Below are positions 1 through 7,403 of a stretch of 64,000 nt of DNA, in pieces (positions within the stretch are counted from its first letter, which is position 1; each line of letters starts with the position of its first letter). Position numbers and translations under genes: made by a program. The notes under the pieces were generated by a model, which had not been told where the DNA came from, did no database searches, and saw nothing but the letters and a program-made list of their open reading frames with translations. Location of the stretch: NCBI GenBank assembly GCA_963812675.1, contig CAWEWR010000027.1, positions 124,001 to 188,000 of the forward strand, read 5' to 3'. The DNA is from AP-15 sp963812675. GTDB taxonomy: Bacteria > Pseudomonadota > Alphaproteobacteria > ATCC43930 > CGMCC-115725.

Positions 1-456
1 CCCGGTGTTGGCATCGACGACATTGATGTAGTCGGCCGAACCGCCTTCCCAGCTTGGAACGTAAAGCAGCTCTCCGTTCGGATTGATCGCCAGCCGATCG
101 ACACCGGGGCTGACCGCTCTATTCCATAGAACCGCGTCGTCGTAGACGTTCAGGCAATAGACCATTCCGGCGCCGGAAACATCCTGGTAGGCGACGTAGA
201 GCTTCCCAGTTACAGCGCTGACGGCCACTCCTCTGACGTCACCGACATTGGGTACCGTCCCAATGGTCTTAACCAGTCGGTGCCCGCCCTCGATATCGTA
301 GACCGAGACGGATCCTCGATCGGCCGCGGCTTGATTGACCGCGTATAGGCTGCGTGCCGGGGCCGGCAGTGTCGGGGAAGCTGCCTCCGCACAGACCGAA
401 AGCAGCGCAACCAGAATGCAAACATATACTGGCAGGATGCTGAAAAATCCCGCCAC
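1..456 (-). CDS. Secreted YVTN-type beta-propeller protein, partial
   Basis: The 3' end lies outside the window. Reading leftward from a GTG at 456, a hydrophobic leader (FSILPVYVCILVALLSV) is followed by AEAASPTLPAPARSLYAVNQ. After it come blade-like strands such as GSVSVYDIEGGH, GVAVSAVTGKLYVAYQ, LAINPNGELLYVPSW and INVVDANTG. These are typical of YncE/YVTN surface-layer-like propellers, which are usually periplasmic or secreted and of unknown ligand. GTG is chosen because it opens the leader without an upstream ATG in frame; the start remains uncertain. The family call is from repeat pattern only. Confidence 0.7.
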   Translation of the reverse strand, partial: MAGFFSILPVYVCILVALLSVCAEAASPTLPAPARSLYAVNQAAADRGSVSVYDIEGGHRLVKTIGTVPNVGDVRGVAVSAVTGKLYVAYQDVSGAGMVYCLNVYDDAVLWNRAVSPGVDRLAINPNGELLYVPSWEGGSADYINVVDANTG

Positions 457-488
457 ACGGCGGCTCGGATACGCCCGCCCCAGCCAGC

Positions 489-1118
489 CTATTCGGCTGC
501 CGCCTTCTGGCCGAAGCTCGGCGTGTCGGTGCGGTCGACCAGGGCTTCGGGGCCCTCGGTCGGCAGGTTTTCGAGCCAATTGATCCCGCCGTCGATATCG
601 TTTTCCCACATCTGGCGCGGCATCTCGTAGAGGAACTCGACGCCGTAGCCGTTCGGGTCGTTGATATAGACGCTGTGCGTCACGCCGTGGTTGACGCGCC
701 AGTTGAACTTGACGCCCTTGCTCTGCAGGAAGGCGAGCTGCTTCAGCCAGGCTTCGCGATTGGGCATCGTCAGCGCGACATGGTTGATCGCGACCTGGCT
801 GTTGGCCAGCACCCAGTCGGCGGGCGGCGGTAGGTTGGGGCTCTCGACGAGAGCGACCGTGTGGTGGGTAAGCTTCCCATCGTTGACGGCGCTGTAGAAG
901 CGCATCTTCGGCGGCGTTGGCCGGTCGGCCCGCGGATGCAATTCGCCGACCTGCTTAAAGCCGACGATCTCCGTCCAGAATTTGTGCAACTCGCCGATGT
1001 CGCGAACATTGAGGACGAGATGATTGATGCCCGAAGGGCTCACAGCCTCGGCCGGAGCCTCCGGGACATCGGAAATTCTATCGGTCATCACAGCGCTCCC
1101 AAATCTCGGTTGGTCCAT
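489..1118 (-). CDS. VOC family (glyoxalase/extradiol dioxygenase fold) protein
   Basis: About 209 residues with one vicinal-oxygen-chelate module: GINHLVLNVRDIGELHKFWTEIVGF at the front, INHVALTM in the middle and SVYINDPNGYGVEFLYEMP at the end. His and Glu at the usual metal positions are present. The pattern resembles catechol 2,3-dioxygenase-like and ring-cleavage VOC enzymes; the substrate cannot be told. The ATG at 1118 has GGGAG six bases upstream; a second ATG at 1088, with its own GGGAG, would remove ten residues. It stands alone between two secreted-protein genes on the same strand. Confidence 0.8.
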   Translation of the reverse strand: MDQPRFGSAVMTDRISDVPEAPAEAVSPSGINHLVLNVRDIGELHKFWTEIVGFKQVGELHPRADRPTPPKMRFYSAVNDGKLTHHTVALVESPNLPPPADWVLANSQVAINHVALTMPNREAWLKQLAFLQSKGVKFNWRVNHGVTHSVYINDPNGYGVEFLYEMPRQMWENDIDGGINWLENLPTEGPEALVDRTDTPSFGQKAAAE

Positions 1119-1198
1119 CTGGTACTCCCGAGAGATGGAGCGCGCAAGCCCAGCGAGCAAGTTGTCGAAGCAAAGTCTCCCGATCCGCCTACGCTCGG

Positions 1199-1483
1199 TC
1201 AGCGGCCGTAAAAGCCGTTTTCCTCGTTGGAGCGGCGCTCGTCGTGCAAGGCCCGGCGGCGCGCGTCGAGCTCGCGCTGTTCATCATTGAGGCGATGCTG
1301 CTCGTGCCAATAGGCCCGCTCGCGCTCATGCTCGCGCCATCGGTAGTCCGGCGGGGGTGGAGGAGGCTCGCCATTCATCGCTCTGCCAATTCCTTGCACT
1401 ACGTCCCCCGGGCCCTCCGCATGCGACGGCATTGCACTTAGCATCAGGACCAAAGAAGCCAGCAAGACAGACAATTTTACCAT
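1199..1483 (-). CDS. Small secreted charged protein (RERERAY type)
   Basis: 94 residues. The start at 1483 is set by GGGAGGG five bases upstream and by the signal peptide MVKLSVLLASLVLMLSAMPSHA. The mature part has a polyproline stretch and then a very charged helix (REHERERAYWHEQHR). No known domain is recognised. The same RERERAY motif occurs in the secreted protein at 56234-56500. Both genes have the same ECF-type promoter, so a shared stress role at the envelope is likely but inferred. Confidence 0.7.
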   Translation of the reverse strand: MVKLSVLLASLVLMLSAMPSHAEGPGDVVQGIGRAMNGEPPPPPPDYRWREHERERAYWHEQHRLNDEQRELDARRRALHDERRSNEENGFYGR

Positions 1484-1541
1484 TGTACCCTCCCTTGCAC
1501 CACAGATCCAAAACCGGATCGATACCTGCGCTGTTCTATTC

Positions 1542-1567
1542 AACACAGCGGAGAGCGCTTCTGTTCC
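1542..1567 (-). promoter_or_regulatory. EcfG-like promoter GGAAC-N17-TGTT
   Basis: On the minus strand GGAAC (1567-1563) is followed after 17 bases by TGTT (1545-1542), about 59 bases before the ATG at 1483. This fits the EcfG general-stress consensus GGAAC-N16/17-CGTT except for one base. The identical arrangement occurs upstream of three other small genes in the window. Confidence 0.6.
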
Positions 1568-1583
1568 TGTCCTTGTTCTCCTG

Positions 1584-1598
1584 CCACTCGATGGTGCC
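1584..1598 (-). repeat. Short guaA 3'-end-like sequence
   Basis: Fifteen bases (CCACTCGATGGTGCC) are identical to the guaA-end fragment at 5802-5816 and on the minus strand read GTIEW, the last residues of GMP synthase. It sits in a 360-base stretch without genes (1484-1845). It may mark the outermost boundary of an island array; a match this short could be chance. Confidence 0.35.
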
Positions 1599-1845
1599 CT
1601 AGGCTCGGATGGCCGGGCCGCAGCCTCCGTAGCTCGCGCCGACTACAATCAATGAGTGTCTCCCAAATTGGTCATCGCTGTATCTGCAACGGATCTACAG
1701 CGACAACTCTCCTTTTGGTTGTAAATACTGGCGGCCGTCCCTCATGCTCGCCATAACATTCTAATCACCTTCCAAGCATAAGAGAGTGCAGCATAAAGGG
1801 GGCAATTTTATGACCTATACGCGGTAACGACGCCCACGACTTCGC

Positions 1846-2622
1846 TCAGCCTTTGTCGTACTCGTCGTGGAGGTGCCACCAGTAGCCTGTCTCGTTGCGC
1901 CCCTTGGGGGCGCGGTCGAGCCACTGGTATGCGCCCCATAGACCGTCCAATCCTCGCGCATAGGTGGAATAAGTGTGGTAGACGACGCCGTCCTCGAGCA
2001 CGAACGCGCTCATGCCTGGCCTCTCGCGCGCGTAGGTGGCCACGTCGGTGCCGGTCATCGCCGCGCCCTTGGCAGCGCCTTCGGGTGTCGCCCGCGAGGG
2101 TATCTCGGGAACCGGCCGCGCCGCCCCGGGCCGGTAGTTGTATTCGAACCCTCCCTCGCGCTGTTGCTCCTCGGTCACCGAGACGTTGAAGTCGAAGTTG
2201 AAGTCGCTGCCGAACGAGGACGCCCAGGGAAACGTCCACCCCATCCGCCGCTTGTACGCCTGCAATTTCGCGAGCGGCGCCCGCGACACCGCCCAAAGCA
2301 TGACGTCATGGTTCGCCAGGTGGACGACGAACCCGTCGAACCCGTCCGCGATCGCCGAGCACGACGGACATCCCGCCGTGTAATCGGGGCCGAACATGAA
2401 ATGGTAGACGAGGAGCTGCGAGCGCCCTCGGAAGAGATCCGCCAGCGAGGCGCTCCCCTCGTCGGTCTCGAATCGATACGCCTTGCCGACCCGGACCCAC
2501 GGCACCTCCTGCCGCCGCCGCGCCAGCTCGTCGCCGCGCCGCGTGAATTCCTTCTCCGCCTGGAGTAGTTCGAGCCGCGCCTTGAGCCACTGCTCGCGCG
2601 TTCCGGTTTGATGGGCCGTCAT
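1846..2622 (-). CDS. DUF899 family thioredoxin-fold protein
   Basis: 258 residues, the usual DUF899 length. Hallmarks are the basic helical N-terminus (EFTRRGDELARRRQEVPWVRV), YRFET..G..SLADLF, LLVYHFMFGPDY, CPSCS and the end FWAYQWLDRAPKGRNE-like segment. The family is peroxiredoxin-like; its reaction is not established. It is the third gene of an ArsR-SRPBCC-DUF899 set read on the minus strand, separated from the SRPBCC gene by 30 bases. Such sets are common in soil proteobacteria, suggesting joint control by the ArsR repressor (inference). Confidence 0.88.
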   Translation of the reverse strand: MTAHQTGTREQWLKARLELLQAEKEFTRRGDELARRRQEVPWVRVGKAYRFETDEGSASLADLFRGRSQLLVYHFMFGPDYTAGCPSCSAIADGFDGFVVHLANHDVMLWAVSRAPLAKLQAYKRRMGWTFPWASSFGSDFNFDFNVSVTEEQQREGGFEYNYRPGAARPVPEIPSRATPEGAAKGAAMTGTDVATYARERPGMSAFVLEDGVVYHTYSTYARGLDGLWGAYQWLDRAPKGRNETGYWWHLHDEYDKG

Positions 2623-2652
2623 ATCCGTCTCCTATAGCTCGTCGCGTCGTTC

Positions 2653-3120
2653 TCAGCCTCGCGGCAGTTCGCCGATAGCCGGCAACGCCGATCCGGTTTC
2701 CAGCAAGGTCTTTAGGCTCGACAGGATTTTTGGCCACCCAATGGAAACCGCACCGATGAGCTTTGAGTCGGGCTTATCGAGGTCGTGGGTAATCGTCAGC
2801 TTGACGACCTCGCCTGCTGGCTCGATCTCGATGACACACCGCGCGTAGCCCTCTTCGTGCAGATCGCGCCTGAATTCGTTGCGCCATTTGAGGACCAGCC
2901 GCTTCGGCTCGTCGAACTCGACAATTTCGCCCGCGTCAGCGATGCGGCCATCGGGAAAGATCAGCTTCCACGGCGACCCGACCTTCCAGTCGGTCTCGAA
3001 GTTCATGCCAAACCAGTATTTCTTCATGAACTCTGGAGTGGTGAGCGCAGTCCACAGTTTTTCCGGGGTCGTCCGGATGTAAGTCACGTAGACGAAACTA
3101 CTCTTCGTTGCTTCAGTCAT
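2653..3120 (-). CDS. SRPBCC (AHSA1-type) domain protein
   Basis: 155 residues from the ATG at 3120 (MTEATKSSFVYVTYIRTTPEKLW). The START-like fold is shown by TTPEKLWTALTTPEFMKKYWFG, a central GEIVEFDEPKRLVLKW and a final amphipathic helix (GWPKILSSLKTLLETG). AHSA1-like proteins bind hydrophobic ligands or act as small stress proteins. The start overlaps the end of the ArsR gene by eight bases, so the two are probably translationally coupled. AHSA1/ArsR pairs are a recurrent, poorly characterised regulatory unit. Confidence 0.9.
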   Translation of the reverse strand: MTEATKSSFVYVTYIRTTPEKLWTALTTPEFMKKYWFGMNFETDWKVGSPWKLIFPDGRIADAGEIVEFDEPKRLVLKWRNEFRRDLHEEGYARCVIEIEPAGEVVKLTITHDLDKPDSKLIGAVSIGWPKILSSLKTLLETGSALPAIGELPRG

Positions 3121-3436
3121 CGTGTTCTCCTTCCAGGTCTTTTTTGAGTTCTGAAAGTGTGCGCAGTCGGTGTCGCTCAAATTTGCTGATCCAGCGTTCG
3201 GCGATCTCGTTGATCGGAACAGGATTGATGAAGTGCAGTTTTTCGCGCCCCTGCCGCTTCCACGACACGAGGTTCGCCTCCTCGAGAACTGCCAGATGTT
3301 TCGCGACCGCCTGCCGGGTCATTTCGAGCCCCTGACACAGCTCGCCAAGCGTCTGGCCATTTCTGCGCTGCAGCCGATCCAGCAACTGCCGGCGGCTCGC
3401 ATCGGCCAAAGCGCGAAACACAGCATCGTCATCCAT
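3113..3436 (-). CDS. ArsR family winged-helix repressor
   Basis: 107 residues: MDDDAVFRALADASRRQLLDRL, then helix-turn-helix LGELCQGLEMTRQAVAKHLAVLEEANLV and the wing SWKRQGREKLHFINPVPI. No cysteine metal site is visible. It belongs to the SRPBCC-linked ArsR group rather than the metal sensors. First gene of the operon with the SRPBCC and DUF899 genes. The 248 bases upstream (3437-3684) hold no gene and would carry the operon promoter. Confidence 0.92.
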   Translation of the reverse strand: MDDDAVFRALADASRRQLLDRLQRRNGQTLGELCQGLEMTRQAVAKHLAVLEEANLVSWKRQGREKLHFINPVPINEIAERWISKFERHRLRTLSELKKDLEGEHDD

Positions 3437-3684
3437 GCCGGCAATATGGAACCGTGTGGTTGCCTGATAATAGGGAACCTACCGGTTGCCTGTCAAACCA
3501 AAATTTTTGCACCTGCATCGACGCTGGCGCCGCGGTCTGGTGAACCGAGCCGTTTCGAGGCGTCTCGGGGCTCCGGTTTCGATCTCTAGGTGCAAGTCAT
3601 AGCTTGGCACCCGGTTTCGGAGGGCGGCTCTCGACCCAGAGCCGACATTCGGCAGCGCAAAATTTGAGCCCAGCCGCTACGGAT

Positions 3685-4671
3685 TTATTCGATCACCTCG
3701 TCAGCGCGTGCAAGCAATGAGGATGGAATGGTCAGGTTCAGTAAACGCGCGGTTTTGAGATTGATGTACAGATCGTATCTCGTTGGCTGCTCGACGGGAA
3801 TGTCAGCTGGTTTGGCCCCCTTGATGATTTTGTCGATCTGCGCGGCCGCCTGACGAATCATTGCTGCAAAGTCTGGTCCGAGGCTCACTAGCCCTCCAGC
3901 CATGACAGTCTCTCTAAAAGCGGAGCACAATGGGAGATGTGCCCCGAGGGCGTGATCGGCAGTCTCAGCGCCGAGATTAAAGGTGAGGGCTCCAGCAATC
4001 TCCAAGACGGCTCCTACGTCACTATTTTTAATCTTGGCAAACGCAAATTCGAGGTCGTCGGCCGATTGGATGTCAACGGAGACAAGGGTGACCCCGAGTT
4101 CTGGCGCCGCCTCGTCCAGCGATGTCATTGCAAATCCGACGTTCGGATCACCGACGGCCCACAGTATTGCCGCGCGTTTGAGATCTGGTACGATTTCTTT
4201 CAGGATCTGTAATCTTTTGCCATATGTCCCCGCCGCGGCCTCGAAAGTTGTGCCGGTCATGTTTCCGCCGGGATGCGCGAGACTTTGGACGAGCCCGATT
4301 TCGACCGGAGCTCCTACCGACACAAACACCGTCGGCACTCCGCTGGCCACCCTCTTTGCTGCCACTCCCCCTACGGTTCCCCAAACGACTAACAGGTCGA
4401 TTTGGGACAATAAAGAGAAAATGACCTCCTGCAGTTTCTTTGGCTCCGGACCGGGAAAGCGGTTTAAGAGCTCGATGTCCCGACCCTGAACATCGCCGAG
4501 GTCGGCCAGTGCCTTTTTGAGTTCTTGCACTCGGAATGCTCCCCCGCGTTCTGGTGGATTCACGAGCACGTGGCCTATGCGCCAAACCTTGCCAGGTTGT
4601 TGAGCATAGGCAACCAAGGGCGACACAAGAGTAGCGCCAAAAATCGCGCCCATGAAATCTCGGCGCTTCAT
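3685..4671 (-). CDS. ABC transporter substrate-binding protein (PF04392/TrpX type)
   Basis: 328 residues. A twin-arginine-like leader MKRRDFMGAIFGATLVSPLVAYAQQ precedes the mature protein. Typical family blocks follow: KVWRIGHVLV, LLSQIDLLVVWG, GGNMTGTTFEAAAGTYGKRLQILKEIVPDLKRAA and the C-terminal DLYINLKTARLLNLTIPSSLLARADEVIE. The family feeds ABC importers of unknown ligands and is much expanded in Bradyrhizobium-like genomes. No permease or ATPase gene is adjacent, so it is an orphan. Its ATG overlaps the stop of a decayed upstream copy. Confidence 0.9.
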   Translation of the reverse strand: MKRRDFMGAIFGATLVSPLVAYAQQPGKVWRIGHVLVNPPERGGAFRVQELKKALADLGDVQGRDIELLNRFPGPEPKKLQEVIFSLLSQIDLLVVWGTVGGVAAKRVASGVPTVFVSVGAPVEIGLVQSLAHPGGNMTGTTFEAAAGTYGKRLQILKEIVPDLKRAAILWAVGDPNVGFAMTSLDEAAPELGVTLVSVDIQSADDLEFAFAKIKNSDVGAVLEIAGALTFNLGAETADHALGAHLPLCSAFRETVMAGGLVSLGPDFAAMIRQAAAQIDKIIKGAKPADIPVEQPTRYDLYINLKTARLLNLTIPSSLLARADEVIE

Positions 4672-4760
4672 TCAATCATCTCATCAGCCCGAGCGCGGCA
4701 GGTGGGACCATCAGACCAGGAATCTCGGTGGGATTCAGATTTATGACCACAGTGTTGGTG
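4668..4760 (-). pseudogene. C-terminal remnant of a second PF04392 binding protein
   Basis: Upstream of the intact binding-protein gene the minus strand reads VVINLNP..PGLMVPPAAL. After a frame change it reads ARADEMIE and a stop, which overlaps the next ATG as ATGA. This matches the family C-terminus INLKTA..LGLTVPP.LLARADEVIE. About 30 residues remain, with a frameshift between VPPAAL and ARADE. The original locus probably had tandem binding-protein genes. Confidence 0.55.
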
Positions 4761-4926
4761 CTCGTACTGCTGAAGCCTGGAGCCGCGGAGCCATACATAC
4801 AAAGTCCACGCCTACCTCTCCAATGTAGCCACGCAGGGCTAATTAAAATACTCTTAACGGATGTCGGCCTTCCACCCAAAGCGGGCGTTCGCTCGGGTCG
4901 GCGAGACCGGCGGCCCACGTTAAGGG

Positions 4927-4985
4927 TTTTCGGACGCCTGCCAGTCACAGGCGTGCGGCGATGCACGGAGGCAGGCGTCCGAAAA
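4927..4985. repeat. Perfect 16-bp inverted repeat
   Basis: TTTTCGGACGCCTGCC at 4927-4942 is exactly mirrored by GGCAGGCGTCCGAAAA at 4970-4985 around a 27-base loop. The surrounding 4761-5045 stretch has no convincing gene. It could be a strong bidirectional terminator, a small non-autonomous element or the trace of an integration event. Confidence 0.7.
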
Positions 4986-5047
4986 GCCTCGAGGGAGGAA
5001 ACCGCGGGGGTATCAAGCGTCAGGTTTTTATCGCTAGCCCTAACCGG

Positions 5048-5105
5048 TCGATCGTGTCGGGGGTTTGGAGGTGATGTTGTAGACGCGGTTGATGCCGCGT
5101 GTTTC
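5048..5105 (-). pseudogene. guaA 3'-end fragment (copy a)
   Basis: The minus strand reads RGINRVYNITSKPP before losing frame in front of the GTIEWE end. This is the C-terminal segment of GMP synthase (resident gene: RGINRVVYDITSKPPGTIEWE). It lacks the second valine of the resident protein, like copy b, so it does not derive from a recent duplication of the resident end. Weaker similarity to copy b runs on to about 5170. Confidence 0.75.
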
Positions 5106-5212
5106 ATCCAAGTCTGGTTGGGCGCGTCAAGCACAAGCATCCATCGGTCCGATATCCTCGGTGCGCAGCGCTTGACCGGCATGGAGGAAGATTATAGCTA
5201 GCTGTCATTGCT

Positions 5213-5660
5213 ATGAAGGTTGTTCATCCGGAGGACTCCGGTCAGGCTGTGGGTTGCGACACTCACAAGCGTGATGGGAGGATCGCCCGGATGAACATCC
5301 ACAAGAATGCGCGCTTGACGCCGCAAGGTCGACACTTGCTGGTGCAGCGGGTCGACGAGCTCGGTTGGCGGATGGTGGAAGCGGCCAAGGCGGCCGGCCT
5401 GTCGCAGCGGCAAGGGTATCGCTGGCTGGCCCGCTACCGCGGCGGCGGTGCGGCGGGGTTGGGTGACCGCAGTTCGGCGCCCGGGTGCTGCAAGCATCGC
5501 ATCGCCGCCGAGCGGATCACCGAGATCACCGGGTTGCGGCGGCAGCGACTGAGCGGGCCGGCAATCGCCCGCCTGCTTGGAATGCCGGTCTCGACGGTGG
5601 GCGCGATCCTGCGCCGGCTCGGTTTGGGCAAGCTGGCGGCGTTATGGCCGGCAGACATCC
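5213..5660 (+). pseudogene. IS481-type transposase, N-terminal fragment
   Basis: From the ATG at 5291 the reading MNIHKNARLTPQGRHLLVQRV is the classic IS481 opening. It is followed by the helix-turn-helix VEAAKAAGLSQRQGYRWLARYRGGG and a second one (LSGPAIARLLGMPVSTVGAILRRLGLGKLAAL). It then stops matching: the whole DDE catalytic domain is missing and the frame runs into a piece of a vapC gene. The element has therefore been cut by a deletion. It lies between two guaA-end fragments. Confidence 0.85.
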
Positions 5661-5775
5661 GGCCGGCCTCAACTATGGCGATTGCTTCTCCTATGCGCTG
5701 GCGGCCACGCACGACGAGCCATTGCTATTCAAGGGCGACGATTTCACGAAGACTGACGTGAAGGTCTGCCCATGA
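5647..5775 (+). pseudogene. VapC (PIN toxin) C-terminal remnant
   Basis: In a frame different from the transposase, GRHPAGLNYGDCFSYALA is followed by EPLLFKGDDFTKTDV and a stop at 5775. This is the usual C-terminal third of a VapC ribonuclease, including the conserved GD..SYALA and the last acidic pair. The N-terminal part was lost when the IS481 sequence was joined to it. No VapB partner is visible. Confidence 0.8.
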
Positions 5776-5796
5776 GGACCTGTGCCTGGCCGCCCC

Positions 5797-5876
5797 TCAC
5801 TCCCACTCGATGGTGCCGGGGGGTTTGGAGGTGATGTCGTAGACGCGGTTGATGCCGCGCACCTCGTTGATGACGC
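5797..5876 (-). pseudogene. guaA 3'-end fragment (copy b)
   Basis: The minus strand carries 25 intact codons, VINEVRGINRVYDITSKPP then GTIEWE and a stop. That is the exact end of a GMP synthase, without the double valine of the resident gene. Upstream codons continue SLYRSTEEIRSC, unlike the resident LGRTATRI. The copy thus seems to come from another guaA, carried in as the end of an island. Confidence 0.85.
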
Positions 5877-5942
5877 ATGAACGGATTTCCTCGGTGCTGC
5901 GATACAGACTAGAATTGGCCGTGCGGTGATCAGAGCAGACAT

Positions 5943-6188
5943 ATGACCGAGGCAGACCTTTTGGCGCGTATTACGGTTAACCCGAAGATCTTCGGCGGGA
6001 AGCCCATCATCAGGGGCCACCGTATCGCGGTCGAGCACATACTCGGCATGCTTGCGGCGGGCGACAGTCCCCAAGTCGTTTTGGAGGCCTATCCATACCT
6101 CGCGCCCGAGGACATTCAGGCCTGCTTGGTTTTTGCGCGCAGGCTTGTGGGAAGGGAGCGTGTCGAACCCGCGATTGACGCTGCATGA
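5943..6188 (+). CDS. DUF433 antitoxin-like protein
   Basis: 81 residues with the DUF433 pattern: ITVNPKIFGGKPIIRGHRIAVEHIL, then LGMLAAGDSPQVVLEAYPYLAPEDIQACLVFAR. DUF433 proteins are small winged-helix proteins that pair with DUF5615 PIN-like proteins as presumed toxin-antitoxin modules. The stop overlaps the start of the next gene by four bases (ATGA), so the two are coupled. The module fills the space between guaA-end copies b and c. Confidence 0.92.
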   Translation: MTEADLLARITVNPKIFGGKPIIRGHRIAVEHILGMLAAGDSPQVVLEAYPYLAPEDIQACLVFARRLVGRERVEPAIDAA

Positions 6189-6556
6189 AGCTGTTGCTCG
6201 ACGCCTGTGTCTGGCCCGGCGCGGCTATCGAGCTCGCAAGACGCGGTCACAACGTCGTCTGGGTCGGCGACTGGCCGACTGCGCCAGGAGACGATGAGAT
6301 TTTAGCGTTCGCGGTGAAGGAAAATCGTGTCGTCGTCACGCTCGACAAGGACTTCGGCGAACTCGCCGTCGTATTCGGTCACGCCCACTCCGGCATCATT
6401 CAAATCGTGAACTTCCAAATTTCGAAGCATGCCTCGGTATGTCTTAGCGCAATCGAACAGCACGGCGAGGAGCTTGCCAAGGGAGCAATCATCACCGCGG
6501 AACCTGGAAGACTACGTGTGCGGCCGGCGCAAACCGATATAGCTCCCGAAGAATAA
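6185..6556 (+). CDS. DUF5615 PIN-like protein (putative toxin)
   Basis: 123 residues. The acidic PIN-like residues are in place: MKLLLDACVWPG (first Asp), VWVGDWP, DDEILAFAVKENRVVVTLDKDFGEL (central Asp pair). DUF5615 proteins are predicted nucleases of the PIN fold, normally preceded by DUF433 as here. Activity is not proven for most members. Length and both motifs are intact, so the pair may be functional. Confidence 0.92.
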   Translation: MKLLLDACVWPGAAIELARRGHNVVWVGDWPTAPGDDEILAFAVKENRVVVTLDKDFGELAVVFGHAHSGIIQIVNFQISKHASVCLSAIEQHGEELAKGAIITAEPGRLRVRPAQTDIAPEE

Positions 6557-6561
6557 ACCAC

Positions 6562-6578
6562 TCACTCCCACTCGATTG
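6562..6578 (-). repeat. guaA terminal hexacodon fragment (copy c)
   Basis: CTCACTCCCACTCGAT repeats the end of guaA; on the minus strand it reads TIEWE and a stop. Only the last few codons are kept. It falls six bases after the end of the DUF5615 gene and is followed by diverged repeat copy 1. Confidence 0.75.
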
Positions 6579-6951
6579 TTTTGAAGATCATAACGCGTGG
6601 ATTTGGCAGCGCAAATCTTTTCCATCCACTACGAAAAACCGTCTCGCCGATCCGTCAGAAATTTGCGCTCTTGATTTCGCAAGGCAATTTCCGCGATTCC
6701 GGATCTGCCAGGTTTCAGTGACTATCGGCATTAATCGATCGATTTTTCGAAACTCGGCACAAGAACAGGATTATCGGCCAAGCAAAAAAAGACCGTCAGC
6801 GTGGGGGCAATGGCTCCGATCCGGCATCCTCAAGCAGCCAGAGGGCGACAAACACCGTGCATGATCCGTTCGGCAATCGCATTCGCTCCCCTGGCGACGC
6901 GATCCTGACAGGCCACATAGCGGCGGCAGGCAAGGCAGGGGCGCCAGCGAG
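6579..6951. other. Gene-free stretch with decayed sequence
   Basis: About 370 bases with no intact reading frame and a lower GC content than the flanks. It holds repeat copy 1 (6638-6749). Near 6862-6895, on the plus strand, NTVHDPFGNRIR resembles the end of a VOC-family protein, so part of it may be gene debris. Confidence 0.5.
6638..6749. repeat. Diverged 110-bp repeat, copy 1
   Basis: Beginning ACCGTCTC and including GTCAGAAATTTGCGCTCTTG and GACTATCGGCA, this segment aligns along its length with 7404-7514, at roughly three quarters identity by eye. Both copies lie 60-80 bases beyond a guaA-end fragment, in the same orientation. Identity of the element is unknown. Confidence 0.75.
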
Positions 6952-7290
6952 TTAGAGCTGCGCGATCGCGATGCGTACTAAGCGGACAATGTCATCGACT
7001 TCCTTGGAAGTGGTGAAGTGAATCTCGATCCACTGGGACTTCGCGGAACGATTGGGGTGAACGGCGGAGTCGTTGGGATGGCTCAGGCCCTCGCGCTCTA
7101 TCACGGCGCGGGTGAGCCGGATGTCGAGCTCGTGATCGTTATGGAAATGCGCGAACGCTTTGCCGCGGTAGAAGAGTCCAGCGAATCCATCATCCCGCCC
7201 CGGGACCGAACGATGCTCGACACCTAACGCTTCGAGGCGCTTGATCAGTTTGCGGCGCGGCGATATGGCTGCCACAGGCTTCTCCGACAC
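6952..7290 (-). CDS. DUF5519 (luciferase-domain) family protein
   Basis: 112 residues from a GTG at 7290. The pattern KRLEALGVEHRSVPG, AFAHFHNDHELDIRLTRAVI, HPNRSAKSQWIEIHF and the final helix VDDIVRLVRIAIAQL matches the small family annotated DUF5519 or luciferase domain. The function is unknown; the name comes from a distant likeness to a luciferase segment. It is the only intact gene between guaA-end copies c and d. Confidence 0.75.
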   Translation of the reverse strand: MSEKPVAAISPRRKLIKRLEALGVEHRSVPGRDDGFAGLFYRGKAFAHFHNDHELDIRLTRAVIEREGLSHPNDSAVHPNRSAKSQWIEIHFTTSKEVDDIVRLVRIAIAQL

Positions 7291-7325
7291 GCTATTCTGT
7301 GCTGAAATACTCTCGAGTACTCTCC

Positions 7326-7343
7326 CTCACTCCCACTCGATCG
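7326..7343 (-). repeat. guaA terminal hexacodon fragment (copy d)
   Basis: TCACTCCCACTCGATCG again equals the end of resident guaA, reading TIEWE and a stop on the minus strand; the codon before is Q rather than G. It is followed at 7404 by repeat copy 2, the same order as seen after copy c. Confidence 0.75.
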
Positions 7344-7403
7344 TTTGGAACAATAGTAATGCCTTGATGTAGTGAGGAGAACTTTGTCATCGCGCCCTCA
7401 AGC

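Noticed and set aside
4676..5182. 168-codon minus-strand open frame
   Set aside because: It runs through a binding-protein scrap, an inverted repeat and a guaA-end fragment in wrong phases, so it is not a gene.
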